This document shows, one piece after another, positions 26,339 through 35,115 of a stretch of 64,000 nt of DNA; position 1 is the stretch's first letter, and each line of letters opens with the position of its first letter. The stretch lies in the NCBI RefSeq assembly GCF_000400365.1, contig NZ_BAOG01000054.1:60929-124928 (forward strand), given 5' to 3'. The notes beneath the pieces were generated by a model. The model was not told where the DNA came from, ran no database searches, and saw only the letters and a list, made by a program, of their open reading frames with translations. The DNA comes from Vibrio jasicida CAIM 1864 = LMG 25398. GTDB lineage: Bacteria; Pseudomonadota; Gammaproteobacteria; Enterobacterales; Vibrionaceae. The position numbers and the translations under genes are program-made.

Positions 26339-27808
26339 ATGCCTATCTTAGAAGGTGTCAATTTCACCCATCGATTTAGTGAACTACCATCTGCGTTTTT
26401 CACCTATGTTACTCCGCAGCTCTTAGACAATACGCGTTGGGTAGTGTGGAATGGCGAGTTTGCTCAACAGTTTGGTTTACCAGTGAAAGAGAGTGACGAG
26501 CTTTTGGAGGTATTTTCTGGGCAAACGGATTTTGTGCCTTTCGCGCCTTTAGCAATGAAGTACGCTGGTCATCAGTTTGGGGTTTATAACCCAGACTTGG
26601 GGGACGGTCGCGGCTTGTTGTTCGCTGAAATGCAGCACAATGATGGCACTTGGTTTGATATTCACCTCAAAGGAGCAGGGCTTACCCCGTACTCGCGAAT
26701 GGGGGATGGTCGCGCGGTACTACGTTCTACTATTCGTGAATATCTGTGCAGTGAAGCGATGGCTGGGTTAGGCATTCCGACCACCAGAGCACTGGGTATG
26801 ATGGACAGCGATACCCCCGTTTATCGCGAGAAGATGGAATATGGTGCGTTGTTGATTCGCGTAGCAGAAACGCACATCCGTTTTGGTCACTTCGAGCACT
26901 TCTTTTATACCAATCAACTTGCTGAGCAAAAGCTGCTCGCTGACAAAGTGATTGAATGGCACTTCCCTGCGTGCTCCCAAACGGAGAAGCCATACGCAGC
27001 TATGTTCGAGTCTATTGTGGAGAAAACCGCAGAGATGATTGCCTACTGGCAAGCTTACGGTTTTGCGCATGGCGTGATGAACACCGATAACATGTCGATA
27101 CTCGGACAAACTTTCGACTATGGCCCGTTTGGCTTCCTCGACGATTATGATCCAAATTACATTTGTAACCATTCAGACTACCAAGGTCGTTATGCGTTTG
27201 AGCAGCAGCCACGCATCGCGCTGTGGAACTTATCTGCCTTAGCGCATGCATTATCGCCGTTGGTGGTGCGAGAAGATCTTGAAGCGGCGCTTGGTAAATT
27301 TGAAGTTCGCCTGAGCCAGAAATTCAGTGCACTGATGCGAGCCAAACTCGGTCTCCATACTAAGGTGGACGAAGATGGACGTTTGTTCGAAGCTATGTTT
27401 GAGCTGTTGAACCAAAACAAAGCTGACTACACTCGCTTCTTCCGTGAGTTGTCTAATCTCGATGTTAAGTCGCCTCAAGCTGTGATCGATTTGTTCCTTG
27501 ATCGCGAAGCCGCTAATGCATGGGTGGATTTGTATCTTGCTCGCTGCGAATTAGAGGTTGATGAACGAGGTGAGTGTGTTAACGCAGCCACACGATGTGG
27601 ATGCATGCGTCAAGTGAATCCGAAATACATCTTACGTAACTACCTTGCGCAGCTTGCCATTGATAAGGCAGAGGAGGGAGATTTCAGTGAAGTAAATCGT
27701 CTCGCTGAGTTGCTAAAGCACCCATTTGATGAACAGCCAGAGTTTGATGATTATGCCAAGTTACCTCCTGAGTGGGGTAAGACGATGGAAATCAGCTGCT
27801 CTTCCTAA
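26339..27808 (+). CDS. selO: SelO-type protein adenylyltransferase (YdiU family)
   Basis: 489 residues, full length for the family. SelO has a kinase-like fold that binds ATP upside down and transfers AMP to Ser, Thr or Tyr of target proteins, linked to redox stress. Conserved blocks are MKYAGHQFGVYNPDLGDGRG, LKGAGLTPYSRMGDGRAVLR, GVMNTDNMSILGQTFDYGPFGF (catalytic Asn and Asp) and the C-terminal CGCMRQVNPKYILRN. The extreme end SCSS holds the Cys that corresponds to selenocysteine in vertebrate SelO. It is a single gene with no operon partner. Confidence 0.93.
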   Translation: MPILEGVNFTHRFSELPSAFFTYVTPQLLDNTRWVVWNGEFAQQFGLPVKESDELLEVFSGQTDFVPFAPLAMKYAGHQFGVYNPDLGDGRGLLFAEMQHNDGTWFDIHLKGAGLTPYSRMGDGRAVLRSTIREYLCSEAMAGLGIPTTRALGMMDSDTPVYREKMEYGALLIRVAETHIRFGHFEHFFYTNQLAEQKLLADKVIEWHFPACSQTEKPYAAMFESIVEKTAEMIAYWQAYGFAHGVMNTDNMSILGQTFDYGPFGFLDDYDPNYICNHSDYQGRYAFEQQPRIALWNLSALAHALSPLVVREDLEAALGKFEVRLSQKFSALMRAKLGLHTKVDEDGRLFEAMFELLNQNKADYTRFFRELSNLDVKSPQAVIDLFLDREAANAWVDLYLARCELEVDERGECVNAATRCGCMRQVNPKYILRNYLAQLAIDKAEEGDFSEVNRLAELLKHPFDEQPEFDDYAKLPPEWGKTMEISCSS

Positions 27809-27922
27809 AATGTGTCATTTCCCACCCATAGAGCCTGTTCTCGTGGGTGGATTTAACCCCTTATCTTCACCATTGATTATTCTTTATTATTTAAGTTGCT
27901 GAATAATAGGGATTAATTAACT

Positions 27923-27938
27923 TGGCCTGCAACTTGCC
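27923..27938 (+). promoter_or_regulatory. sigma-54 promoter of dctPQM
   Basis: TGGCCTGCAACTTGCC fits the -24/-12 consensus (TGGCACG-N4-TTGCW), with the GG and GC pairs exactly ten bases apart. It lies about 100 bases before dctP. An NtrC-family activator gene, dctD, is nearby. Confidence 0.8.
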
Positions 27939-28024
27939 CCTTGTTGAACATCCGTACCCATTACCCTCTACCCATTTAGGTACTCATGGAAAGGATGGGA
28001 TGTGATTCAACAAGGAGAATAATA

Positions 28025-29023
28025 ATGTTTAAACCTCTAACCCTTCTGTCTGTCTCTGCTCTTGCTGTCACTAGTTTTAACGCTGCCGCAAATTGTGACC
28101 CTGGTGAAACCGTCATCAAGTTCAGCCACGTAACTAACACTGATAAACACCCGAAAGGCATTGCAGCTTCGCTGCTAGAAAAGCGCGTGAACGAAGAGAT
28201 GAACGGCAAAGTCTGTATGCAGGTTTTCCCTAACTCGACACTGTACGATGATAACAAGGTGCTTGAAGCGCTCCTTAATGGTGATGTTCAACTCGCTGCC
28301 CCTTCTCTTTCAAAGTTTGAGAAATTCACCAAAAAGTACCGCATCTTTGACCTTCCTTTTCTATTCGAAGACGTGGCGGCTGTTGACCGTTTCCAAAACT
28401 CAGAATCTGGCGAGAAGCTAAAGAACGCAATGAAGCGTCGTGGCTTACAAGGTCTCGCTTTCTGGCACAACGGTATGAAGCAGATGTCTGCCAACAAGCC
28501 ATTAATGCTGCCAAGCGATGCCGAGGGGCTGAAGTTCCGCGTGCAAGCATCAGACGTTTTGGTCGCTCAGTTCGAGCAACTTGGTGCGAACCCGCAAAAA
28601 ATGTCATTTAAAGAAGTGTACGGCGGTCTTCAAACCAAAGTTATAGATGGTCAAGAAAATACGTGGTCGAACATTTACGGTAAGAAGTTCTTCGAAGTAC
28701 AAGATGGCATCACTGAAACCAACCACGGCATTCTGGATTACCTTGTTGTAACGTCAAACGACTTCTGGAAAAAACTCCCAGATGATCAACGCGAGCAGCT
28801 TAATACCATCATTCAAGAGGTAACGACTCAGCGCAATGCAGAATCGACACAAGTTAACCTTGCGAATAAGAACAATATCATTGAAGCGGGTGGGGTAGTT
28901 CGAACTCTAACGCCTGAGCAACGCCAAGAATGGGTGACTGCACTTCAACCTGTGTGGAAAAAGTTTGAGAAAGACATCGGTACCGATCTTATTGATGCCG
29001 CAATAGCGTCTAACCAACAATAA
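28025..29023 (+). CDS. dctP: TRAP transporter solute-binding subunit (C4-dicarboxylate type)
   Basis: A 332-residue periplasmic binding protein with a signal peptide ending near FNAAANC. DctP-family blocks are FSHVTNTDKHPKG, LEKRVNEEMNGKV and the ligand-binding helix region GLKFRVQASDVLVAQFEQLGA, which holds the conserved Arg that binds a substrate carboxylate. KVIDGQENTWSNI follows. The start at 28025 follows AAGGAG; an upstream in-frame start at 27986 would destroy the signal peptide. It delivers an organic acid, probably succinate, malate or fumarate, to the DctQM permease. The substrate is inferred from the linked DctBD regulators and overall resemblance. Confidence 0.92.
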   Translation: MFKPLTLLSVSALAVTSFNAAANCDPGETVIKFSHVTNTDKHPKGIAASLLEKRVNEEMNGKVCMQVFPNSTLYDDNKVLEALLNGDVQLAAPSLSKFEKFTKKYRIFDLPFLFEDVAAVDRFQNSESGEKLKNAMKRRGLQGLAFWHNGMKQMSANKPLMLPSDAEGLKFRVQASDVLVAQFEQLGANPQKMSFKEVYGGLQTKVIDGQENTWSNIYGKKFFEVQDGITETNHGILDYLVVTSNDFWKKLPDDQREQLNTIIQEVTTQRNAESTQVNLANKNNIIEAGGVVRTLTPEQRQEWVTALQPVWKKFEKDIGTDLIDAAIASNQQ

Positions 29024-29045
29024 ATATTACACGAGCACTACGATT

Positions 29046-29090
29046 GGCCCTCATGTACTCAGCGTTCTGAGGAAGAGGGCCCTTTTCTCC
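29046..29090 (+). promoter_or_regulatory. intercistronic hairpin between dctP and dctQ
   Basis: GGCCCTC (29046-29052) pairs with GAGGGCC (29075-29081), followed by CTTTTCT. It may partly terminate transcription or protect the dctP mRNA 3' end, giving more binding protein than permease. The role is inferred. Confidence 0.55.
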
Positions 29091-29111
29091 CAATAATGAT
29101 GTGATGTAATT

Positions 29112-29783
29112 ATGGAACAGACTTTTTTTGCCAAGGCAGGGCGAATCACTGACGCCTTAGAAGAAACGCTGATTGCATTTTTTCTCGGTGCAATGACGTT
29201 GCTGACGTTTGCCAATGTGATTTTTCGCTATGTCTTTAACGACAATATACTTTGGGCGCTGGAGCTGACCGTATTCATGTTCGCATGGATGGTGTTGGTT
29301 GGTGCGTCTTATGGAGTAAAGAAACATTTTCACATTGGTGTCGATGTCATCATCAATATGGTTTCTGAGCCTAAACGTAAAATACTCGCGTTGCTTGCCG
29401 CTGTTTGCTGCCTAGCGTTTTCGGTTCTACTACTGATTGGTTCTTGGAATTACTGGTACCCATTTGCGACGGAGCGTGCATGGTATGAGACGGATGACAT
29501 TCCAATGCCAGAGATGTTTCAATTCTTGGCCGATTGGCTTAATGAAGGTGAACGCTACGAAAAGCTACCAAGATTTATTCCTTACTTTGCGCTGCCACTT
29601 GGTATGGCGCTGCTGACGTTCCGTTTTGTACAAATTACATGGCAAATTGCGACAGGTAAACTCGACCGTCTAATTGCAGGTCATGAAGCGGAAGAAGAGT
29701 TAGAAGCGTTAAAGGAAGAGCTGAGTGAAGCGGCGGATGCCATTCCAAATAGTTCTTCTTCATCAGATCGCAAGGAGCAATAA
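29112..29783 (+). CDS. dctQ: TRAP transporter small permease subunit
   Basis: 223 residues with four predicted membrane helices (for example TLIAFFLGAMTLLTFANVIF, LELTVFMFAWMVLVGASYGV). The conserved 'FRYVF..LWALELTVFMFAWMVLVGASYGVKKHFHIGVD' region fits DctQ and pairs with DctM. The C-terminus is a charged, Glu- and Ser-rich tail (EEELEALKEELSEAAD) longer than in many DctQ proteins. It lies three bases before dctM, in the dctPQM operon. Confidence 0.92.
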   Translation: MEQTFFAKAGRITDALEETLIAFFLGAMTLLTFANVIFRYVFNDNILWALELTVFMFAWMVLVGASYGVKKHFHIGVDVIINMVSEPKRKILALLAAVCCLAFSVLLLIGSWNYWYPFATERAWYETDDIPMPEMFQFLADWLNEGERYEKLPRFIPYFALPLGMALLTFRFVQITWQIATGKLDRLIAGHEAEEELEALKEELSEAADAIPNSSSSSDRKEQ

Positions 29784-29786
29784 ACC

Positions 29787-31148
29787 ATGGATATTCTGTT
29801 TTTATTCTTGATGGTGATTGGCTTCATGCTGATTGGTGTGCCAATTGCTGTCTCGTTGGGCCTTTCTAGTATTCTGTTCTTATTGATGCACTCGGATGCG
29901 TCTTTGGCCTCTGTTGCTCAAACTCTGTTTAATGCGTTTGCTGGTCACTACACCCTTTTAGCGATTCCCTTCTTTATTTTAGCCTCAAGCTTTATGTCTA
30001 CCGGTGGTGTAGCCAAACGTATTATCCGCTTCGCGATCGCCATTGTCGGCTGGTTCCGTGGTGGCTTAGCGATGGCGTCGGTTGTGGCGTGTATGATGTT
30101 TGCCGCGCTTTCGGGGTCATCTCCAGCAACGGTAGTCGCGATTGGTAGCATCGTTATCGCCGGTATGATCAAAAACGGCTACTCGAAGGAGTTTGCGGCG
30201 GGTGTTATCTGTAATGCGGGGACATTGGGCATTTTGATTCCACCTTCAATTGTGATGGTTGTGTATGCCGCTGCGACGGATGTATCGGTGGGGCGTATGT
30301 TTCTTGGCGGTGTGATACCGGGCTTGCTTGCGGGTGTGATGTTGATGATTGCTATCTACATCGCCGCGAGGATTAAGAACTTACCCAAACAACCTTTTGT
30401 TGGTTGGAAGGAAACGTTCGCTGCCGCCAAAGACGCCAGTTGGGGATTGTTGTTGGTGGTGATCATTCTTGGTGGTATTTACGGTGGTATCTTCACGCCA
30501 ACAGAAGCCGCGGCGGTGGCAGCAGTTTATTCGTTTTTGATTGCCAACTTTATCTATAAATATATGGGACCATTTGCGGATAAACATAATACCAAACCAG
30601 CGTTGGTGAAGATCTTCCAAACGTTTGTCCATAAAGACACCAAGCACACGCTCTATGAAGCTGGCAAACTGACCATCATGCTGTTGTTCATCATTGCCAA
30701 TGCTTTGATTCTTAAACATGTACTGACAGAAGAACGCATCCCGCAAATGATCACTGAATCTATGCTGTCTGCGGGGCTCGGCCCGATCACCTTCTTAATT
30801 GTGGTCAACGTGTTGCTGCTGATTGGCGGTCAGTTTATGGAGCCTTCAGGGTTGTTGATTATCGTCGCACCTTTGGTTTTTCCAATTGCAATCGCACTAG
30901 GTATCGACCCTATTCACCTTGGTATTATGATGGTGGTGAATATGGAGATAGGCATGATAACGCCACCTGTGGGGCTTAATTTGTTTGTAACCGCCGGGGT
31001 GGCGAAAATGTCGATGATGAACGTGGTGAAAGCGGCTTTGCCTTGGGTGGCGGTGATGTTCTTATTCCTCATTATCGTAACGTATGTACCTTGGGTTTCG
31101 ACTTGGCTACCAACCACGCTGATGGGACCAGAAATTATCACTAAGTAA
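29787..31148 (+). CDS. dctM: TRAP transporter large permease subunit
   Basis: 453 residues with about 12 membrane helices, the sodium-driven transport subunit. Family motifs are MFAALSGSSPATVVAIG and GTLGILIPPSIVMVVYA in the first half, and GMITPPVGLNLFVTAGVA in the second. Both re-entrant hairpin signatures are present, so it looks functional. It forms the membrane transporter with DctQ and receives substrate from DctP. A terminator follows directly. Confidence 0.94.
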   Translation: MDILFLFLMVIGFMLIGVPIAVSLGLSSILFLLMHSDASLASVAQTLFNAFAGHYTLLAIPFFILASSFMSTGGVAKRIIRFAIAIVGWFRGGLAMASVVACMMFAALSGSSPATVVAIGSIVIAGMIKNGYSKEFAAGVICNAGTLGILIPPSIVMVVYAAATDVSVGRMFLGGVIPGLLAGVMLMIAIYIAARIKNLPKQPFVGWKETFAAAKDASWGLLLVVIILGGIYGGIFTPTEAAAVAAVYSFLIANFIYKYMGPFADKHNTKPALVKIFQTFVHKDTKHTLYEAGKLTIMLLFIIANALILKHVLTEERIPQMITESMLSAGLGPITFLIVVNVLLLIGGQFMEPSGLLIIVAPLVFPIAIALGIDPIHLGIMMVVNMEIGMITPPVGLNLFVTAGVAKMSMMNVVKAALPWVAVMFLFLIIVTYVPWVSTWLPTTLMGPEIITK

Positions 31149-31170
31149 TGGTTTTTAGCCACAAAAGCAA

Positions 31171-31198
31171 AAGAGGTGTGACTGTTCACACCTCTTCG
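31171..31198. terminator. terminator after dctM (probably bidirectional)
   Basis: AAGAGGTGTGA (31171-31181) pairs with TCACACCTCTT (31186-31196), loop CTGT. The stop codon of the small minus-strand gene at 31186 lies within the stem. Confidence 0.75.
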
Positions 31199-31383
31199 TT
31201 TATGGATTTATAGGTTGGCCTTCTCGGATCGGGTTTGATCCTCCGCTCGTAGCCAAGCCACTTCTTTTTGTTTTTGCGCCTATCTTCGCCAGAACGCCTT
31301 TCTTCTTGATAATGCCCGTCGACCATTACTGTATCAGTGATCACCGGTATTTTAATTTTTTCTGTCATATCCGTATGAGCCAT
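31186..31383 (-). CDS. small basic protein with ERRxGxDRR motif
   Basis: About 65 residues from ATG 31383 (MAHTDMTEK); a longer reading to 31437 is possible. It is charged, with EERRSGEDRRKNKKK and GYERRIKPDPRR. Similar 'RRxGxDRR' segments recur in small uncharacterised proteobacterial proteins, and I know no function for them. It lies eight bases beyond the end of dctD on the same strand, and its stop falls in the terminator stem. It is probably the upstream neighbour of dctD on the minus strand reading order dctB-dctD-this gene, so it may be co-transcribed. Only moderately supported as a gene. Confidence 0.55.
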   Translation of the reverse strand: MAHTDMTEKIKIPVITDTVMVDGHYQEERRSGEDRRKNKKKWLGYERRIKPDPRRPTYKSINEEV

Positions 31384-31445
31384 CTTTTCGTTGTTATAAA
31401 AAGTATGATTCAAGTTGGATATAACAACAAACCGCAAACTGCGTT

Positions 31446-32783
31446 TTATTTATATAGATCTTTATCTATCTGATAGCGTTGCATTTTGTCATACAGGGTT
31501 TTTCGAGGCACATTCAATTGTTCCATGGTTTGCTTAATACTGCCGCGGCTTTCTAGTAAAACACTCTCTATTGCTGCTTTCTCAAATTCTGCCACTTGTT
31601 CTGCAAGGCTTGATGCCGTCGTTGGATGAGAGGGTGTCTCTCCAAGTTGTATCAGTTTACCCAGTAAGACAAAGCGTTCGGCTGCGTTGCGCAGTTCACG
31701 AACATTACCGGGCCAATCATGGGCCATTAATTGAGCGAGATCTTGTGACGAAAGGCTAGGTGAGGTTTTACCATAACGTGATGCAGCGACTAACAGAAAG
31801 TGGTGGAACAGCGCAGGAATGTCCTCTTTTCGTTCGCGCATGGGTGGTAAGTCGAGCGTGACTACATTGAGACGATAATACAGGTCTTGTCTAAAGTAGC
31901 CTTCTTCAGCGGCTTGCTTTAAGTCGACCTTAGTTGCGGCAATGACTCTGATGTCCAATGGCAGTAATTCATTTGATCCTACTCGTTCAATCACTCTTTC
32001 TTGAAGAACACGTAGTAATCGAATTTGTGCCTGAATTGGCATAGATTCGATTTCATCTAAAAACAGAGTGCCGCCCTGAGCGAATTCAAATTTGCCGATA
32101 CGACGGGTTTCTGCGCCGGTAAATGCGCCTTTTTCGTGACCGTACAACTCGCTCTCAATTAGGTTTTCCGGTACTGCGCCGCAATTTACTGCGACAAAGT
32201 TTTGATTGCGGCGAGCACTTTGCTCATGCAGCGAACGAGCAATCAGTTCTTTGCCTGTTCCTGTTTCGCCAAATAGTAAAATATCGGCGTTCGTATCCGC
32301 GATGTGACTGATGGTTTCGCGCAGTATTTGGATGCTAGGAGTTTCGCCGATAATTCTTGGCCCAAGGGTTTTGCTGGCTTTGAGTGACTGTCGCAGTTTT
32401 TCATTTTCGTCGGTGAGCTTTCGCTTCTCAATAGCCCGCTTAACGGTTTCTACTAGATGCTCTGGCGCAAAAGGTTTCTCGATAAAATCGTAAGCGCCCT
32501 GATGGAGAGCTTGTACAGCCATGGATATATCGCCATGTCCGGTGATCATGATGACGGGGAGGTTTGCATCGCGCTGAGTGAGTGTGGTCAGCAAATCCAT
32601 TCCGGAAATGCCCGGCAAACAGATATCAGTGACAACGACGCCAGCCTCTTCGCATTGCTGCATCTCAATTAAAGCCGATTCTGCATCGGAGAAAAACTTG
32701 GCGTCAATATCGGCAAGTTCGAAGGTTTGTTCTATCGCCAGTCTGAGATCGGCTTCGTCATCAATAAAAAATACCTGACACAT
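31446..32783 (-). CDS. dctD: sigma-54-dependent response regulator, DctD-like
   Basis: 445 residues in three domains. A receiver has FIDDEAD and phosphoacceptor Asp53 in VVVTDICLPG. An AAA+ domain (about 145-370) has GETGTGKE (Walker A) and GAFTGA, the loop that contacts sigma-54, followed by LFLDEIESMP (Walker B). A Fis-type helix-turn-helix lies at the end (IKQTMEQLNVPRKTLYDKM). It lies 12 bases after dctB on the same strand and beside dctPQM, whose promoter is of sigma-54 type. It most likely activates dctPQM when dicarboxylates are sensed. Confidence 0.92.
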   Translation of the reverse strand: MCQVFFIDDEADLRLAIEQTFELADIDAKFFSDAESALIEMQQCEEAGVVVTDICLPGISGMDLLTTLTQRDANLPVIMITGHGDISMAVQALHQGAYDFIEKPFAPEHLVETVKRAIEKRKLTDENEKLRQSLKASKTLGPRIIGETPSIQILRETISHIADTNADILLFGETGTGKELIARSLHEQSARRNQNFVAVNCGAVPENLIESELYGHEKGAFTGAETRRIGKFEFAQGGTLFLDEIESMPIQAQIRLLRVLQERVIERVGSNELLPLDIRVIAATKVDLKQAAEEGYFRQDLYYRLNVVTLDLPPMRERKEDIPALFHHFLLVAASRYGKTSPSLSSQDLAQLMAHDWPGNVRELRNAAERFVLLGKLIQLGETPSHPTTASSLAEQVAEFEKAAIESVLLESRGSIKQTMEQLNVPRKTLYDKMQRYQIDKDLYK

Positions 32784-32795
32784 GGTCTCATCCTT

Positions 32796-34595
32796 CTATG
32801 GTTTGGCGTTTGGTGAAGCAATAGGTAAACAGAGTGAGAATCGAGCACCACCTTGTTTTCTATTCTGAGCACTCAATCTACCGTTCATCCCGGCTAAGAT
32901 TTGTTGGGAGATTGAAAGCCCTAACCCCAAACCGTTTTGTTTGGTGGTCAAAAACGGTTCGCACAATTCTGAAAGTGTGAATGCACCCAAACCTGAGCCG
33001 TTGTCATCGACATGAACCCAGACAGTTTTCGTTGTCTCATCACGTTCCACAGACAACGCCACTCGTTTCTGCTCTTGGGCTTTCATTGCTTCAATCGCGT
33101 TGGTTAGCAGATTTACTAATACTTGCTCAAGCTGGATAGTATTGATGTACACATCGATATCATGCTCTGGAACATTCGTTTCTAATGTCACTCGCGTCGA
33201 TTTGAACGCGGGCTTCATCAACTCTTGTGCCGACGCAACGACGGGTAATAGGCGGGTTTGAAGTAGTTCACTCCCACTGGTTTTCTTGGCAAAAGAACGC
33301 AATTGTTGGCTGATGTTTGCCATTCGGTCGGTGAGTGTGGAAATGCGGGTGAGGTTATCTTCAACTCGTTCCCATTTTTCTTTTTGAAGAAATAGCTTCC
33401 CGTTCTCAGCAAAACTGCGAATGGCGGCGAGCGGGTTATTAAGCTCATGGCTGATGCTTGCTGACATTTGCCCAAGTACCGCCAGTTTTGCGGCTTGTAT
33501 CAACTCATCTTGCGTCAAGCGTAAGGTCTGCTCGGTTTCGGTACGCTGGGCAACTTCGGCTTGCAGCTCAGCGGTACGCGCCATGACTTGATATTCAAGT
33601 TTCTGATTGGCTTCTTGCTGAATTCGATCAAGTTGACGATGGCGCTGCTGGCGGTGATAAACCAGTTGGCCTAGAAGGAATAAAACGGTAAAAGCTAGAG
33701 TCAAAACGAGCAAATAGCCCATGGTGAACCAAACTACCGTTTGCTTAGGCGAGAGTACCCGGATCGTCAGTTTGAGTTCGTCAAGGGGGAGGGAAGAGAT
33801 CACCAAGGTTCCTTTATTGTAAGGGTAGCCCTGCTTTACCTCAGAATGTTTCGGCAACATGTCACCGACAAAACCAAGTGACTCAATTTGAGTGTCTAAA
33901 TACTGTCGGCTTGCCCGAACTTCGGCTTCTTTTATTTCATCAAGTGATTGTAGGCTTTTGAACAACCAGTCGTTACGGCTGCTCATAAACACTATGCCAT
34001 TTGGGTCACTGGCGACGAAAACACTTTTAGGCTGCTGCCAATTGTCTTCTATCTTGTTCAAATCCATTTTGACCACCACGACACCAATTACGCCACCGGC
34101 ATAGACGATAGGGTAGGAATAGTAATAGCCGCGTTTACCCGAAGTGGAGCCGAGGGCGTAATATTCACTTCTCTCACCGACAATGGCTTGCTTGAAATAA
34201 GGGCGAAAAGCGAAGTTGCGCCCCACAAATGAACGCTCTTTGCGCCAATTACTGGCGGCGATCGTCGTCCCCCATTTGTCGATCAAATAGGTGTCTGCCG
34301 CTTCAATCACGTGATTAACCGATTCTAGATAGCGATTGGTGATTTCGAGCTGCGCACTGTTATTCGGAGTTAGTAGTGCTTGTACCAAAGGTTCATCTTT
34401 AGATAGTAAATGGGGAATGTGCGCGTATTTGTCTAATTTGTTTTGGATATGACTGGAAAAACGTTCCAGCTGAGACTGGTGTTTTTCGAGCAAAGATTGG
34501 TAGCTGTGACTCCAAACCCAATGCCCACCGATGAAAGCGCAAAGTAAATAGAAGGCAAAAAAAATCAGTAGAATACGGTTTTTCTGCGACATCAT
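32796..34595 (-). CDS. dctB: sensor histidine kinase, DctB-like
   Basis: 599 residues. An N-terminal membrane helix (ILLIFFAFYLLCAFIGGHWVW) and a second near residue 300 (GYLLVLTLAFTVLFLLGQLVY) bracket a periplasmic sensor domain of the double-Cache type, with RSFVGRNFAFRPYFKQA and YYYSYPIVYAGGVIGVV, as in dicarboxylate sensors. A coiled-coil linker follows, then the H-box SISHELNNPLAAIRSF and N and G boxes (LLTNAIEAM, DNGSGLG, GLGLGLSIS). The start at 34595 follows AAGGAGCG. It should phosphorylate DctD in response to an external dicarboxylate. Confidence 0.92.
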   Translation of the reverse strand: MMSQKNRILLIFFAFYLLCAFIGGHWVWSHSYQSLLEKHQSQLERFSSHIQNKLDKYAHIPHLLSKDEPLVQALLTPNNSAQLEITNRYLESVNHVIEAADTYLIDKWGTTIAASNWRKERSFVGRNFAFRPYFKQAIVGERSEYYALGSTSGKRGYYYSYPIVYAGGVIGVVVVKMDLNKIEDNWQQPKSVFVASDPNGIVFMSSRNDWLFKSLQSLDEIKEAEVRASRQYLDTQIESLGFVGDMLPKHSEVKQGYPYNKGTLVISSLPLDELKLTIRVLSPKQTVVWFTMGYLLVLTLAFTVLFLLGQLVYHRQQRHRQLDRIQQEANQKLEYQVMARTAELQAEVAQRTETEQTLRLTQDELIQAAKLAVLGQMSASISHELNNPLAAIRSFAENGKLFLQKEKWERVEDNLTRISTLTDRMANISQQLRSFAKKTSGSELLQTRLLPVVASAQELMKPAFKSTRVTLETNVPEHDIDVYINTIQLEQVLVNLLTNAIEAMKAQEQKRVALSVERDETTKTVWVHVDDNGSGLGAFTLSELCEPFLTTKQNGLGLGLSISQQILAGMNGRLSAQNRKQGGARFSLCLPIASPNAKP

Positions 34596-35115
34596 TACGC
34601 TCCTTGCCCCTTCCTTTGGTGACGTAAGAAAATGTTAATAGTTTGTAGTGATGAATAGGGATTTAGTTTTCAACTCTGTGGAGTAAAACAAGAGCAAGAT
34701 CTCTTTTTAGGCTTTTCAATAAAAAAAGCAGTCGATTCTCTTGAAAAAGTCGCTATTGTCCCCATTCTAGATATGCTGGCTAAGGCGAAGCGATGCTAAA
34801 AGGGCATTTTTCGCAAAAATTGAGCCCGTATTCGAGAATTTAGCGCAGACAATGTCCACATAGTGGCTATTGGCTCGACAGGATTGCGACAGATCGCTAG
34901 AATGTCGCGTCTAAAAATTCTGTCCTGAGGCTAATAGGAGATACCTTTTGCGTTTGCTGAGGATATCACTGATTAGTCCGGTGTTGGTTTCCAGCATCGA
35001 TACTCGGTTTTAACTTAGGTGTTCGGACAGAACACTACACAAGGATGAAGCGTGAACTCACAGAGTCTCGCTCATAAGCTCGGGAAGACCGAGCCACTTT
35101 AGAGGTTTATATATA
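34596..35115. other. 520-base control region between dctB and tig, with a structured tig leader
   Basis: No gene is seen here. The left part is AT-rich and carries the divergent dctB promoter. The last 100 bases before tig hold two good hairpins: GTGTTC-GGACA-GAACAC (35019-35035) and GCTCGG-GAAGA-CCGAGC (35078-35094). The second ends seven bases before the AGAGG ribosome site of tig. A long structured 5' leader is likely. Confidence 0.55.

Noticed and set aside
27815..27860. Terminator after selO (CCCACCCA with TGGGTGG)
   Set aside because: The stem is real but has a long loop and no T-run. Too weak to report as a terminator.
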